Origin: Patescibacteria group bacterium | GTDB taxonomy: Bacteria > Patescibacteriota > Minisyncoccia > JAHIHE01 | Assembly: GCA_018896765.1 (NCBI GenBank) | Contig: JAHILZ010000041.1 | Location: 1 to 19,027 of the forward strand | Length of the DNA: 19,027 nucleotides | Direction of reading: 5' to 3' | Shown: positions 6,278 through 14,047 of the stretch, one piece after another | How positions within the stretch are numbered: the stretch's first letter is position 1 | Layout of the letters: each line of letters begins with the position of its first letter | Position numbers and translations under genes: made by a program | The notes under the pieces: generated by a model | Databases searched by the model: none | What the model saw: only the letters and a program-made list of their open reading frames with translations | What the model was told of the DNA's origin: nothing

Positions 6278-8815
6278 ATGATTTTACCAAAAGATATTAC
6301 GTCAAAATTCACCGAGCATGCCAAAAATATTATTAATCTTGCCGATGAAAGAGAAAAGAAAGTTGAAAAAATCACTTTGCTTGATTGGCTGCTTTTGATC
6401 ATGCGCGAGGAAGGCAGTTTGGGCGCCCATATTCTTAAAAATTTTAAGATCACAAAAGAATTGGTGGAAGAGGTAATTGCCGCGGCTTTTCAGCAAAATG
6501 GAAAATTAGGAGAGGGAGATTTTATCCCGCTTGAGGAAATAATAGTAAAATCCGCGCTGATAGCGAAAGAGCAAAAAAGCGGCTATATTGGCACCGAACA
6601 TTTTTTATTTGCTATTTTAAATATAAAAAGCCGCTTGCTCGATGAATTTTTTTTGGCAAAAAAAATTAACGCGGACGATATCAGGCGCAGCGCAAAATCT
6701 ATCTTAGATAATGCGAATAAATTTCCCGATGCGGCAAAAATTCTCAATATTATAATGAATCAGAGGAACGATCTTCCCGCGGGCGGAATGATCGCGCCGG
6801 GCATGATACCCGATCAAAAAATCGCGGAGGATAGTCAAGTTTCCGCTTTAGAATTTTTTTGCACCGACTTGACTCGCGAGGCGGCTAAGAAAAAAATTGG
6901 TCCGATTATAGGCAGAGAAAAAGAATTGAAAAGAGTGATAAATATTTTAAATAGAAAAAATAAGAATAATCCTATTCTTATCGGGGAGCCGGGAGTCGGC
7001 AAGACGGCTATAGTTGAAGCTTTGGCGATACGGATTAACGAAGGCAGGGTTCCGTCGAATTTGCTGTTCAAGAGAGTGCTGATGCTGGACATGGGTTCTC
7101 TTATCGCAGGATCAATGTTTAGAGGCGAGTTCGAAGCTCGCCTTAAGGAAATTTTGCGCGAGATTGGGAAAGACGATAAAACCATTTTATTTATCGATGA
7201 AGTGCATACTATTGTCGGGGCGGGAAGCGCGGCGGGAAGTTTGGACGCCGCTAATATTTTAAAGCCGGCGCTTTCAGGAAGGCGATTGCAATGCGTCGGG
7301 GCCACTACTTTGAGCGAGTATCGGAAATATTTCGCGAAAGACGCGGCGCTTGAACGGAGATTTCAGCCGATTACGGTCGAAGAGCCAAGCGCCGAGGAAA
7401 CAATAAAAATGATGACCGGATTGAAAAAATCTTATGAAAATTATCATCATGTGGCCATTACCTCTGGCGCGATCGAAGCCGCGGTAAACTTATCGGTCCG
7501 GTTTGTGCCGGAAAGATTTTTGCCGGACAAAGCGATCGACTTGCTTGATGAAGCCGCGTCTTATTTGGTAAATTTTGATTCTTGCGAAAGCCAATGGGTA
7601 AAAATGAAAGAGCTTTTACAGGAAAAAAATCGGATAACTATTGCCAAAGATAAAGCGGTAGAAAGCGAAAAATACGAAGAAGCGCTATTGTTGAAAAAAA
7701 AAGAAGATGATTTAGATCAAAAAATTAAGAAAATTAAGGCAGAAGCCCGCAAGACGGAGAGTCAAAAGAAACCCAAAATTTTGGACGCTAAAGTGATTTC
7801 CAAAATCGCCACTGATATTATCGGCGTTCCCAAAGAAGATATGACCGAATACGAAACCAGAAAAATCAAAAATCTTGAAAAAGTTTTAAAAAGCAAGGTG
7901 ATTGGACAGGATAAAGCCATCGGTACTTTGGCAAAAGTCGTGAGACGCCATCGGGCCAATATTTCCAATCCTAATCGGCCGATAGGATCTTTTATTTTTA
8001 TCGGGCCGACAGGAGTGGGGAAAACCGAATTGGTAAAAGTTTTGGCGGAAGAATTATTCGGTTCTCATAAGAATTTAATAAAGATCGATATGAGCGAGTT
8101 TATGGAGCGGCATAATGTTTCCCGCCTTCTTGGCGCGCCTCCGGGATATGTCGGTTTCGAGGAAGGCGGCAAGCTTACCGAACAAGTTCGCCTTAAGCCG
8201 TATTGTGTGATTCTTTTTGACGAGATCGAAAAAGCGCATCCGGAAGTGGTAAATATTCTTCTGCAAATCTTGGAAGACGGCGTTCTTTCCGACGCTCAAG
8301 GCAAGAAAATTAATTTTAAAAACACGATTATAATTTTGACTTCTAATTTGGGTTCGGAAGAATTCACTTCCAGCGCGTCGGCCTTGGGTTTTTCCGGCGC
8401 CGAAGGTGATAAAAAACTGAATGAGCAATTTGAAGCGATAAAAAATAAAACACTCGCCGCTCTTAAAGAAAAGTTCAAGCCGGAGCTTTTAAATCGCATT
8501 GATGAAGTGATTGTTTTTGATGCTTTGGATTTGGGGCATCTCGAAAAAATCACGGTTTTGCGATTCAAGGAATTCGCTTTGAGGCTGAAAAATAATAAAA
8601 CAAGCATTGCTAAAGCCGCGATCAAGAAGATTGCCAAAATGTCCCTGAATCCGTCTTATGGCGCGAGGCTGATCAGGAAAAATATGCAGAGCTTGGTTGA
8701 AGATCCGATTGCGGAAAAAATAATAAATGGCGAAATAAAGGAAGGCGATAAAATCTTGATTGATGCGGGGAAAGATGGGAAGGTGGAGATAAAAGTAGAG
8801 GAAGTAAATGTCTAA
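6278..8815 (+). CDS. clpC: ClpC-type AAA+ unfoldase, Clp protease ATP-binding subunit
   Basis: The product is a ring-forming ATPase that unfolds proteins and feeds them to ClpP. Order over 845 residues: Clp N-domain of two repeats (about 8-145; the second keeps GYIGTEHFLF, the first is diverged), AAA-1 with Walker A GEPGVGKT (236-243), Walker B LFIDE (304-308), pore segment MFRGEFEARL and arginine pair ERRF (359-362). A UVR-like segment follows at about 458-480 (EKYEEALLLKKKEDDL), then AAA-2 with GPTGVGKT (576-583), pore loop GYVG (623-626), Walker B ILFDE (645-649) and sensor-2 GAR (795-797). LGF at 703-705 is placed like the ClpP-docking tripeptide, and the linker is short, so this is ClpC rather than ClpB. 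No Shine-Dalgarno is seen before the ATG. It is divergent from the VanW-type gene; clpP is not in the window. Confidence 0.95.
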   Translation: MILPKDITSKFTEHAKNIINLADEREKKVEKITLLDWLLLIMREEGSLGAHILKNFKITKELVEEVIAAAFQQNGKLGEGDFIPLEEIIVKSALIAKEQKSGYIGTEHFLFAILNIKSRLLDEFFLAKKINADDIRRSAKSILDNANKFPDAAKILNIIMNQRNDLPAGGMIAPGMIPDQKIAEDSQVSALEFFCTDLTREAAKKKIGPIIGREKELKRVINILNRKNKNNPILIGEPGVGKTAIVEALAIRINEGRVPSNLLFKRVLMLDMGSLIAGSMFRGEFEARLKEILREIGKDDKTILFIDEVHTIVGAGSAAGSLDAANILKPALSGRRLQCVGATTLSEYRKYFAKDAALERRFQPITVEEPSAEETIKMMTGLKKSYENYHHVAITSGAIEAAVNLSVRFVPERFLPDKAIDLLDEAASYLVNFDSCESQWVKMKELLQEKNRITIAKDKAVESEKYEEALLLKKKEDDLDQKIKKIKAEARKTESQKKPKILDAKVISKIATDIIGVPKEDMTEYETRKIKNLEKVLKSKVIGQDKAIGTLAKVVRRHRANISNPNRPIGSFIFIGPTGVGKTELVKVLAEELFGSHKNLIKIDMSEFMERHNVSRLLGAPPGYVGFEEGGKLTEQVRLKPYCVILFDEIEKAHPEVVNILLQILEDGVLSDAQGKKINFKNTIIILTSNLGSEEFTSSASALGFSGAEGDKKLNEQFEAIKNKTLAALKEKFKPELLNRIDEVIVFDALDLGHLEKITVLRFKEFALRLKNNKTSIAKAAIKKIAKMSLNPSYGARLIRKNMQSLVEDPIAEKIINGEIKEGDKILIDAGKDGKVEIKVEEVNV

Positions 8816-8949
8816 TTATGAATTTCTAATTTCTATTAAATTTTAAATGAATTAATTTTCAAACAAATACGATTAAAAGGTTTAAAAATTGAAGAATTAA
8901 AAATTTAATGAAAATTGAAAATTAGAAATTGAAAATTACGAAAGTAGAT
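8816..8949. repeat. AT-rich spacer with inverted words
   Basis: No gene is seen. AATTTCTAATTT at 8821-8832 is the perfect reverse complement of 8919-8930, and the middle repeats similar words (AAAATT, TTTAAA). It resembles the other low-complexity spacers here, but uses a different core word. Confidence 0.5.
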
Positions 8950-9714
8950 ATGGCAATAAAATCTGTTTTGAAAAAAATCAGCGTTTTTATATTAGATATT
9001 ATCTTCCCAATTTATTGTCTTGGTTGCGGCGCGGAAGGCAAGTGGATTTGTTCGGAGTGTTCGGAGAAAGTCGAGCTTTTGAAAAAACAAGCGTGTCCTG
9101 TTTGCGGCGTTGAGTCGCGCACCGGGGCGCGCTGTTTTAATTGCCGGGCCAAAACCGAGCTTGACGGCGTAATCGCCGCCGCGGCTTATTTTGGAAAAGA
9201 GAGAAAAGAAAGTTTGGTAAAAAAAGCGATTCATATTTTTAAATATCGATTCGTGAAAGATTTGGCAGAACCGCTTGCGGCAGTAATAACCCGCCAGCTA
9301 AAAAATCGGCAAATTGCAAAGCCGGAAAAATCAATTATTTTCGGGCCGTATATAAATGATAAAATTATTATTCCGGTTCCTCTTCATTTAAAGCGTTTTA
9401 GATGGCGGGGATTTAATCAAGCCGATCTTTTGGCGGATAATATCGCGAAGTATTTTGATTTGCCTCTGGAAAAATCGGCGCTGGCGCGGCGGAAAAATAA
9501 TATTCCGCAGGTGGAAGTCCGAGACAGGCGGGAGCGGATGAAAAATATTAAGGATGCGTTTATTTGCGTCGATGGCGCGAAAGTAAAAGACAAGATTGTG
9601 ATTCTTGTTGACGATGTGGCGACGACCTCGGCTACGCTTGGCGAGTGCGCCAAGGCGCTCAAAAATTCCGGCGCCAAAGAAGTTTGGGGAGTAGTGGTGG
9701 CGAGAGGAGGGTAA
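8950..9714 (+). CDS. comF: ComF-like phosphoribosyltransferase-fold protein
   Basis: This is a 254-residue ComF family protein. ComF is needed for DNA uptake in competent bacteria, probably at the inner face of the membrane with the ComFA helicase. The N-terminus carries two zinc-finger-like clusters: Cys23/Cys26 with Cys34/Cys37, and Cys49/Cys52 with Cys62/Cys65. The phosphoribosyltransferase part has FKYR (97-100), PVPLHLKRFRWRGFNQADLL (142-161) and the PRPP loop VILVDDVATTSATL (217-230, Asp221-Asp222). The ATG at 8950 is preferred over an in-frame TTG at 8929, which lies inside the low-complexity spacer. No other competence gene is in the window. A strong terminator follows immediately. 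Confidence 0.9.
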   Translation: MAIKSVLKKISVFILDIIFPIYCLGCGAEGKWICSECSEKVELLKKQACPVCGVESRTGARCFNCRAKTELDGVIAAAAYFGKERKESLVKKAIHIFKYRFVKDLAEPLAAVITRQLKNRQIAKPEKSIIFGPYINDKIIIPVPLHLKRFRWRGFNQADLLADNIAKYFDLPLEKSALARRKNNIPQVEVRDRRERMKNIKDAFICVDGAKVKDKIVILVDDVATTSATLGECAKALKNSGAKEVWGVVVARGG

Positions 9715-9717
9715 ATT

Positions 9718-9749
9718 AAAAAAATCTTGCAAAACAGCAAGATTTTTTT
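9718..9749. terminator. Bidirectional intrinsic terminator after comF
   Basis: A 13-bp perfect stem (9718-9730 with 9737-9749) has a core of ATCTTGC/GCAAGAT and A/T-rich ends, so either strand reads GC-stem plus T run. It starts 3 bases after the comF stop and can end comF as well as leftward transcripts from engB. Confidence 0.9.
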
Positions 9750-9936
9750 AATGATAAAGTTTAAATGTCAAATGCCGAATCAATGTCAAATTTTTGAATG
9801 TCAAATTGTTTGGTTTTGTCATTTGGATTTTAGATTTGATTTGTCATTTGACATTAGAAGGATATTGCTTCGTTCTCGTTGCTATTTCTTCTCGCAATGA
9901 CAGAGCGATAGTTGCTAATCTTTCAATAAAAACTAA
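9750..9936. repeat. Spacer with two interspersed repeat types
   Basis: There is no gene. AATGTCAAATG at 9764-9774 is the perfect reverse complement of 9845-9855. Between them, TTTTGTCATTTGGATTT (9814-9830) copies 4237-4253 exactly. At 9863-9905 the minus strand reads TGTCATTGCGAG, then GAAGCAAT, resembling the degenerate interspersed repeats with TCATTGCGAG...GAAGCAAT ends known from many bacterial genomes; I recognise this from memory only. Confidence 0.6.
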
Positions 9937-10524
9937 CTATTTTGTTATTTCTTTAATTAAACTATTTATGCCGATTCCTTTTTTGGCGGAGAAGGGAATA
10001 ACTTTGTGAGCTCCGACGGATTTTTGAATTACTTGTAATTGTTTTTGGTAGGCAGATTTTTTAATTTTATCTATTTTATTCGCCGCGATAAGAATATTTT
10101 TTTTGCGATTTTCCAGCGCGCGGAGAATTTCCATGTCGCTGTCTGTAGCGCCGATATTCGCGTCAATAATCAGGACGATTATTTTTTGTTCATAGCCGGA
10201 TGTGAATAAATACCAATTAACCAGTTCAAAAAGCCGCTTTTTGCTTTCTTTCGAACCGTTAGAAAAACCATAACCTGGCAAGTCCACCAAATAAAAAGAT
10301 TCATTTATTAAAAAAAGATTTATTTCTTGGGTGCGTCCCGGGGCAGAGCTGGTTCTGGCCAGGTTTTTTTTCTTGGTCAAAGCGTTGATGGCGCTGGATT
10401 TGCCAACATTTGAGCGGCCGATAAAAGCGACTTGAGGAATGCCGCTTTTTAAAGTCTCGTCATCTCGGACCAGTCCTTTTATAAATTTCGCGGATGTTAT
10501 TTTTAACCTGTTAGAAATTCCCAT
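9937..10524 (-). CDS. engB: Ribosome-biogenesis GTP-binding protein EngB/YsxC/YihA
   Basis: This is a 195-residue TRAFAC GTPase, full length for the family, which helps assemble the large ribosomal subunit in the cytoplasm. All G motifs are present: G1 GRSNVGKS (36-43), G2 Thr65 in SSAPGRTQ, G3 DLPG (81-84) followed by YGF, G4 NKID (149-152), G5 SAKKG (179-183). The start at 10524 matches the usual family N-terminus. No Shine-Dalgarno is visible. A TATAAT about 48 bases upstream can serve as its -10. It lies downstream of tRNA-Ser on the same strand, but a terminator separates them, so it is probably transcribed alone. Confidence 0.96.
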   Translation of the reverse strand: MGISNRLKITSAKFIKGLVRDDETLKSGIPQVAFIGRSNVGKSSAINALTKKKNLARTSSAPGRTQEINLFLINESFYLVDLPGYGFSNGSKESKKRLFELVNWYLFTSGYEQKIIVLIIDANIGATDSDMEILRALENRKKNILIAANKIDKIKKSAYQKQLQVIQKSVGAHKVIPFSAKKGIGINSLIKEITK

Positions 10525-10571
10525 GTTTTTAACTTTATTTATCGGTATTCATTAATAAACCATTTAAGAAA

Positions 10572-10577
10572 ATTATA
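10572..10577 (-). promoter_or_regulatory. Probable -10 element of engB
   Basis: The minus strand reads a perfect TATAAT here (ATTATA on the plus strand), 48 bases before the start codon. The -35 is weak: TTATGA 15 bases upstream. Confidence 0.4.
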
Positions 10578-10641
10578 TTTTTCTAATAGGTTTCATAAGC
10601 TTATTCTAGCATTAAACTGGCTGGTTGGCGATGGACAAGAT

Positions 10642-10666
10642 AAAAAAAGACTTACTGGAAAGTAAG
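10642..10666 (-). terminator. Terminator of tRNA-Ser
   Basis: On the minus strand CTTACT and AGTAAG (10666-10661 and 10656-10651) form a 6-bp stem with a TTCC loop. After two bases comes a run of seven T (10648-10642). It begins about 10 bases after the tRNA 3' end. Confidence 0.75.
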
Positions 10667-10676
10667 AATTTTTCGG

Positions 10677-10767
10677 CGGAGAGGGAGGGATTTGAACCCT
10701 CGATAAGGTTTTAACGCCCTATAACAGGTTAGCAACCTGCCGCCTTCAGCCACTCGGCCACCTCTCC
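10677..10767 (-). tRNA. tRNA-Ser (anticodon GCU)
   Basis: This 91-base cloverleaf with a long variable arm reads AGC/AGU codons. Acceptor GGAGAGG (10767-10761) pairs with CCTCTCC (10684-10678), and the discriminator is G at 10677. The D arm starts GCCGAGTGGCTGAAGGC. The anticodon stem-loop is GCAGG-TTGCTAA-CCTGT with GCT at 10733-10731. The variable arm carries its own small stem, as in class II tRNAs. The T arm is GAGGG-TTCAAAT-CCCTC. The 3' CCA is not encoded (the genome reads CCG), so it must be added by the CCA enzyme. Confidence 0.97.
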
Positions 10768-10914
10768 AGAATAACTTAAAACTAATAACCGATAACTTAT
10801 AACAAAATAAATTCTTTAAAGTTAAACGAAATTCATTTTAAAAATATACCATTAAATTATTAAATTTGCAAGGGTAGTTTTACCATTTTTATTAAAACTC
10901 TCGATTGCCGTGCC

Positions 10915-10952
10915 TTGACATTAGGGTTATCTTTTGTTAAACTTTAGTTAAC
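10915..10952 (+). promoter_or_regulatory. Promoter and possible operator of the toxin-antitoxin pair
   Basis: TTGACA (10915-10920) and TAAACT (10938-10943) are 17 bases apart. Overlapping the -10, GTTAA (10936-10940) and TTAAC (10948-10952) form an inverted repeat. Antitoxins of this type commonly repress their own operon, so the palindrome is a plausible binding site. Confidence 0.6.
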
Positions 10953-10974
10953 TTTATTCATTAATCTAAAATAT

Positions 10975-11190
10975 ATGGAAAACTTGATTGCCTTAAAAGA
11001 TTTGCGGCTTAATATGGAAAAGTACGCTACTCTGGTAAAATCCGGAAAGTCTTTTATTGTTTTAAAACAAAGCAAGCCGCTTTTCAGAATAATTCCGATA
11101 GATGAAGACAATAACTGGGAAGAAGTTGTTAATTTTACCAAAATAAAAAAAGGAGGCGTTGATATAGACGCGCTTTTAGCCGCTTTATAA
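10975..11190 (+). CDS. Phd/YefM-type antitoxin
   Basis: This 71-residue protein matches the short Phd/YefM antitoxin pattern: LKDLRLNMEKYATLVKSGKS, then FIVLKQSKPLFRIIPI, then an acidic C-terminus (DEDNNWEEV, GGVDIDALLAAL) that would wrap the toxin. Such proteins neutralise a RelE/ParE-type toxin and repress the shared promoter. The toxin gene starts 4 bases after this stop, so translation is probably coupled. No Shine-Dalgarno is visible. The N-terminal DNA-binding half is recognisable and the length is normal for short members. Family call is firm. Confidence 0.88.
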   Translation: MENLIALKDLRLNMEKYATLVKSGKSFIVLKQSKPLFRIIPIDEDNNWEEVVNFTKIKKGGVDIDALLAAL

Positions 11191-11194
11191 TTTT

Positions 11195-11440
11195 ATGAAT
11201 AAGCTTGCTAAGGCGCTCGAAAATTTATCGGTTAAAGAGAGAAAGCTGATAAAGGGCATTCTTTTAAAAATAAAGAATAATTCTTTGTCAGAGTTTGATT
11301 TAAAAAAACTGAAAAATTGCGATAATATTTTTCGCGTTAGAAAAGGGAGATTGAGAGTTATTTTTAAAAAACAAGACAATGTCCGATATTTTATTTTGGC
11401 CATTGAAAGAAGATCGGATAAAACTTATAATAAGTATTAA
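11195..11440 (+). CDS. RelE/ParE-superfamily toxin
   Basis: This 81-residue protein has the RelE-like layout: two N-terminal helices (about 1-30), then strands with NIFRVRKGRLRVIFK (44-58) and YFILAIERRSDKTYNKY (65-81). The basic residues and terminal tyrosines are placed as in ribosome-dependent mRNases of this fold, but exact catalytic residues vary, so a ParE-type gyrase target is not excluded. It is paired with the Phd/YefM gene 4 bases upstream. Its TAA (11438-11440) touches the start of an aminotransferase relic, which suggests the pair arrived by replacing the front of that gene. Confidence 0.85.
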   Translation: MNKLAKALENLSVKERKLIKGILLKIKNNSLSEFDLKKLKNCDNIFRVRKGRLRVIFKKQDNVRYFILAIERRSDKTYNKY

Positions 11441-11577
11441 AAAGGGGTTTGCATATTGTCGTCGGCGCTGAACATAATCTTCAAATTATGCCTCCGCTTA
11501 CCATTTCTCAGGAGTTATTGGAGGAAGGCTTGGAAATTTTGATTGGTGTTTTAAATGACGGAGCTTCTATTAAGTAG
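11441..11577 (+). pseudogene. 3' relic of a class-III aminotransferase gene
   Basis: This is a headless gene end. From 11452 the frame reads 41 codons to a TAG at 11575-11577, with the stretches HIVVGAEHNLQIMPPLTISQ and GLEILIGVLNDGASIK. It matches residues 366-400 of the intact aminotransferase at 14419-15627. Over the first 26 codons 71 of 78 bases agree; after that the tails diverge (LNDGASIK against LRES). It is therefore an old paralogue rather than a fresh copy. Everything upstream of about residue 363 is missing, replaced by the toxin-antitoxin pair. A 7-bp hairpin (11591-11597 with 11613-11619) follows it. Confidence 0.9.
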
Positions 11578-11637
11578 CTAATACAAAAATATTTCGCGCA
11601 GAAACAAATTAGGCGAAATTATAAAAAATTTTTAATT

Positions 11638-12261
11638 ATGAATGATAATATTAAATTTATTTATCTAGATGTAGGGGGTGTTGTCGTATTGGATTTTTCA
11701 AAAACCAATAATTGGATAGAAATGACCAAAGCTCTTGGAGTAAATGAATTTAATAGAAAAAAATTTGATAATATCTTTTTTGAATTTGAGCCAAAAATAT
11801 GTGTAAATAAAAAAACACTTGGAGAATTTATCGATGCTGTAAATAACGAGCTTAAACTAAATATTTCAAAGGATTACAGCATGCTCGACGATTTCGTGAA
11901 TAGATTTGAATCAAACATTAGCATTAATCCGATTCTCTTAAGGCTATCAAAAAATTATAAATTAGGATTATTGACTAACATGTATCCTGGCATGTTTGAT
12001 AAGATTAGGGCAAGAAAAATTCTACCTGAAGTGAGGTGGGACATTATTATTGATTCAAGTGTCGTTGGGTGTATGAAACCCCAAGACAATATATACGAGC
12101 TTGCAGAAAAAAAAGTTAATTCAAATTCGAAAAATATCTTATTTATTGAAAATACTATTACACATATTAACGCGGCAAAGAAACGGGGTTGGAAAACATT
12201 ATTATATGATCCTGCTAATATTTCTAGCTCAAATTCAGCATTAGAAAAGATGTTATTTTAA
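11638..12261 (+). CDS. HAD-like hydrolase, subfamily IA type, altered active site
   Basis: This 207-residue protein has the haloacid dehalogenase-like layout. Motif I is YLDVGGVVV with nucleophile Asp11, but Gly13 replaces the second aspartate, as in other DxGGV members. A helical cap follows at about 20-95. Motif II is LLTNM (Thr113), motif III is CMKPQ (Lys147), and motif IV is LFIEN (Glu171-Asn172), where the family usually has two acids. Phosphatase activity is possible but may be reduced; the substrate is unknown. Codon use is strongly AT-biased compared with clpC, which suggests a different origin. No Shine-Dalgarno is visible. The gene lies just after the aminotransferase relic. Confidence 0.85.
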   Translation: MNDNIKFIYLDVGGVVVLDFSKTNNWIEMTKALGVNEFNRKKFDNIFFEFEPKICVNKKTLGEFIDAVNNELKLNISKDYSMLDDFVNRFESNISINPILLRLSKNYKLGLLTNMYPGMFDKIRARKILPEVRWDIIIDSSVVGCMKPQDNIYELAEKKVNSNSKNILFIENTITHINAAKKRGWKTLLYDPANISSSNSALEKMLF

Positions 12262-12375
12262 AATATTTTATGAAAAAATTTACCAAACAAGATCAAAAAA
12301 GTAGCTCTATGAGGCTTTTTTTATACTTCAAAATATGATAAGATGAGGGTAATAAAATATTAAAAAATTAAATTT

Positions 12376-13188
12376 ATGAAAAAAATTATCACTCATGGCT
12401 TGCAAATAGCTGTAATTAAAAATAATGATGAAGAATATATTTCTTTAACCGATATGGCTAAATTTAAAGGTCAAGACACCGGATTAATCATTTCTCACTG
12501 GCTTACTACTAAGTACACTGTTCAATTTATGGGAATTTGGGAGCAAATATATAATAAAAATTTTAATGTTACGGAATTCAGTAACATTAAAAACGAGGTT
12601 GGAAGCAATGGGTTTGTTGTTTCTTCGTCGATGTGGATAAAAAGAACGAATGCTATAGGTATTCGATCTTCTGCTGGCAGATATGGAGGAACTTATGCTC
12701 ATAGGGATATTGCTTTTGAATTTGCGACTTGGATTTCTCCGGAATTTAAGCTGTATTTAATCAAAGAATTTCAAAGACTAAAAATTGAAGAAAACGAGAG
12801 ATTGGCGCTTGGTTGGGATGCAAAGCGAATGCTGACCAAAATCAATTACCGAATTCACACAGATGCAATTCGTGAAAACATAATACCAAAAGAAATTTCC
12901 AAAATACAGGCAAATATTATTTTTGCCAATGAAGCCGATGTTTTGAATAAGGCTCTTTTTAATATGACAGCAAAAGAATGGCGGGATAAGAATCCCAAAT
13001 TGGCGGGTAATATCCGTGATTATTCCGATGTTATTCAGCTTGTTTGTTTGGCAAATTTGGAATCGCTCAATGCGGAATTTATTCGGCAAGGAATTTCCCA
13101 AGGCGAACGGTTGCTTAAACTTAATGAAATTGCTATTATTCAAATGCGATCATTGCTTGGAAATAGCTCTATTAAAAAATTAAAATAA
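12376..13188 (+). CDS. KilA-N domain protein, phage-type DNA-binding
   Basis: This is a 270-residue KilA-N protein. The N-terminal domain (about 1-130) shows EYISLTDMAKFKGQDTGLII, an HWLTTKYTVQFMGIWEQIYN helix, and the late motif GRYGGTYAHRDIAFEFATWI followed by SPEFKLYLIKEFQRLK. The C-terminal half is helical, with ALFNMTAKEWRDKNP. KilA-N domains bind DNA and are typical of phages and large DNA viruses, with chromosomal copies common in accessory regions. A TATGAT at 12334-12339 may be its -10. The next gene starts 10 bases after its stop, so the two are probably co-transcribed. Function in the cell is unknown. Confidence 0.88.
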   Translation: MKKIITHGLQIAVIKNNDEEYISLTDMAKFKGQDTGLIISHWLTTKYTVQFMGIWEQIYNKNFNVTEFSNIKNEVGSNGFVVSSSMWIKRTNAIGIRSSAGRYGGTYAHRDIAFEFATWISPEFKLYLIKEFQRLKIEENERLALGWDAKRMLTKINYRIHTDAIRENIIPKEISKIQANIIFANEADVLNKALFNMTAKEWRDKNPKLAGNIRDYSDVIQLVCLANLESLNAEFIRQGISQGERLLKLNEIAIIQMRSLLGNSSIKKLK

Positions 13189-13198
13189 ATCTAAAACC

Positions 13199-13867
13199 AT
13201 GAAAACTCAAACCGATTCGCTCAAATATGAAGGGCAATGCAAATTTTGCCAACAAGATTTTTCTAAAAGACAAATTGCGGCGCATCTTGATGTTTGCTCA
13301 AAAAGAAAAGAAGATAAAAATATAAAGAATTTGAGGCTGAGGGTTGTTGATCCGTACATGAAAAATTTTTGGCTGATTGTAGAAGTTAATGAACAAGCAA
13401 ATTTTAATGATTTAGATGATTTAATTAAAGATGTTTGGGTTGAATGTTGCGGACATTTGAGTTTGTTTGGCGATTATCAAAACGAAGTGAGCAAAAAGAA
13501 GATTATCGCGGATATATTAAAACCAAAAGATTCCATTGGTTATATTTATGATTTTGGCAGTTCTACGGAATTAACTGTTGAAGCGCTGGAGTATAGCAAT
13601 CATCAGTTAATTGGCAAGAAAAACATAGAATTGGTTGCGCGAAATTATTTGCCGCCGTCCGATTGCGTAAAATGCGGGCGGCAAGCAACATATGTTTGCG
13701 TTTATTGCTGTGAGAGCGAACCGGCTTTAGTCTGCGATAAATGCGCCGAAAAATATCACAATGAAGATGATAAAAAAACAGATCATTGTGTTGCGCTTAT
13801 ATCCAATTCTCCCCGTAGTGGCGTTTGCGGTTATGCGCAGGAGGGATCGCTGGATAAATTGTTTTAA
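13199..13867 (+). CDS. Zinc-finger protein with a pRiA4b ORF-3-like core
   Basis: This 222-residue protein is in three parts. A small N-terminal finger has Cys14-x2-Cys17 and His29-x3-Cys33. The middle (about 43-131) resembles the plasmid pRiA4b ORF-3 family: LRLRVVDPYMKNFWLIVEV, then LDDLIKDVWVECCGHLSLF, then YIYDFGSSTELTVEALE. The C-terminus (156-196) has a B-box-like set: Cys156/Cys159, Cys167/Cys170, Cys179/Cys182, His187, His196. The pRiA4b core is often found on mobile elements and its role is unknown. The gene follows the KilA-N gene by 10 bases in the same direction, which supports a shared accessory module. The two flanking metal sites suggest binding to nucleic acid or protein; this is inference. 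Confidence 0.75.
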   Translation: MKTQTDSLKYEGQCKFCQQDFSKRQIAAHLDVCSKRKEDKNIKNLRLRVVDPYMKNFWLIVEVNEQANFNDLDDLIKDVWVECCGHLSLFGDYQNEVSKKKIIADILKPKDSIGYIYDFGSSTELTVEALEYSNHQLIGKKNIELVARNYLPPSDCVKCGRQATYVCVYCCESEPALVCDKCAEKYHNEDDKKTDHCVALISNSPRSGVCGYAQEGSLDKLF

Positions 13868-14013
13868 GATTTAAAAAAATAAAAATTATGTCAGTAAAAT
13901 GGATAGATACAATGAAATAAAAAAACTCGCATGGCGGATAACTTTTTATTAATTCCCGTATTTTGGCTTAAATAAAGCATTTTAAAATTCTTTCTTGACG
14001 CCCATTTGACCCC

Positions 14014-14041
14014 TTGACATTATTTTTAGATGTGCTATACT
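14014..14041 (+). promoter_or_regulatory. Strong promoter of the candidate structured RNA
   Basis: TTGACA (14014-14019) and TATACT (14036-14041) lie 16 bases apart, and TGC directly before the -10 makes an extended -10. Transcription should begin near 14048. No open reading frame follows for about 370 bases, which points to an RNA gene. Confidence 0.7.
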
Positions 14042-14047
14042 GTATTT

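Noticed and set aside
6835..7305. 156-codon minus-strand frame inside clpC
   Set aside because: It is fully antisense to the conserved AAA-1 region and has no protein-like motif or start signal of its own.
12302..12321. Terminator after the HAD gene
   Set aside because: A T run is present, but the best stem has only four pairs with a wobble and a mismatch next to the loop, too weak to call.
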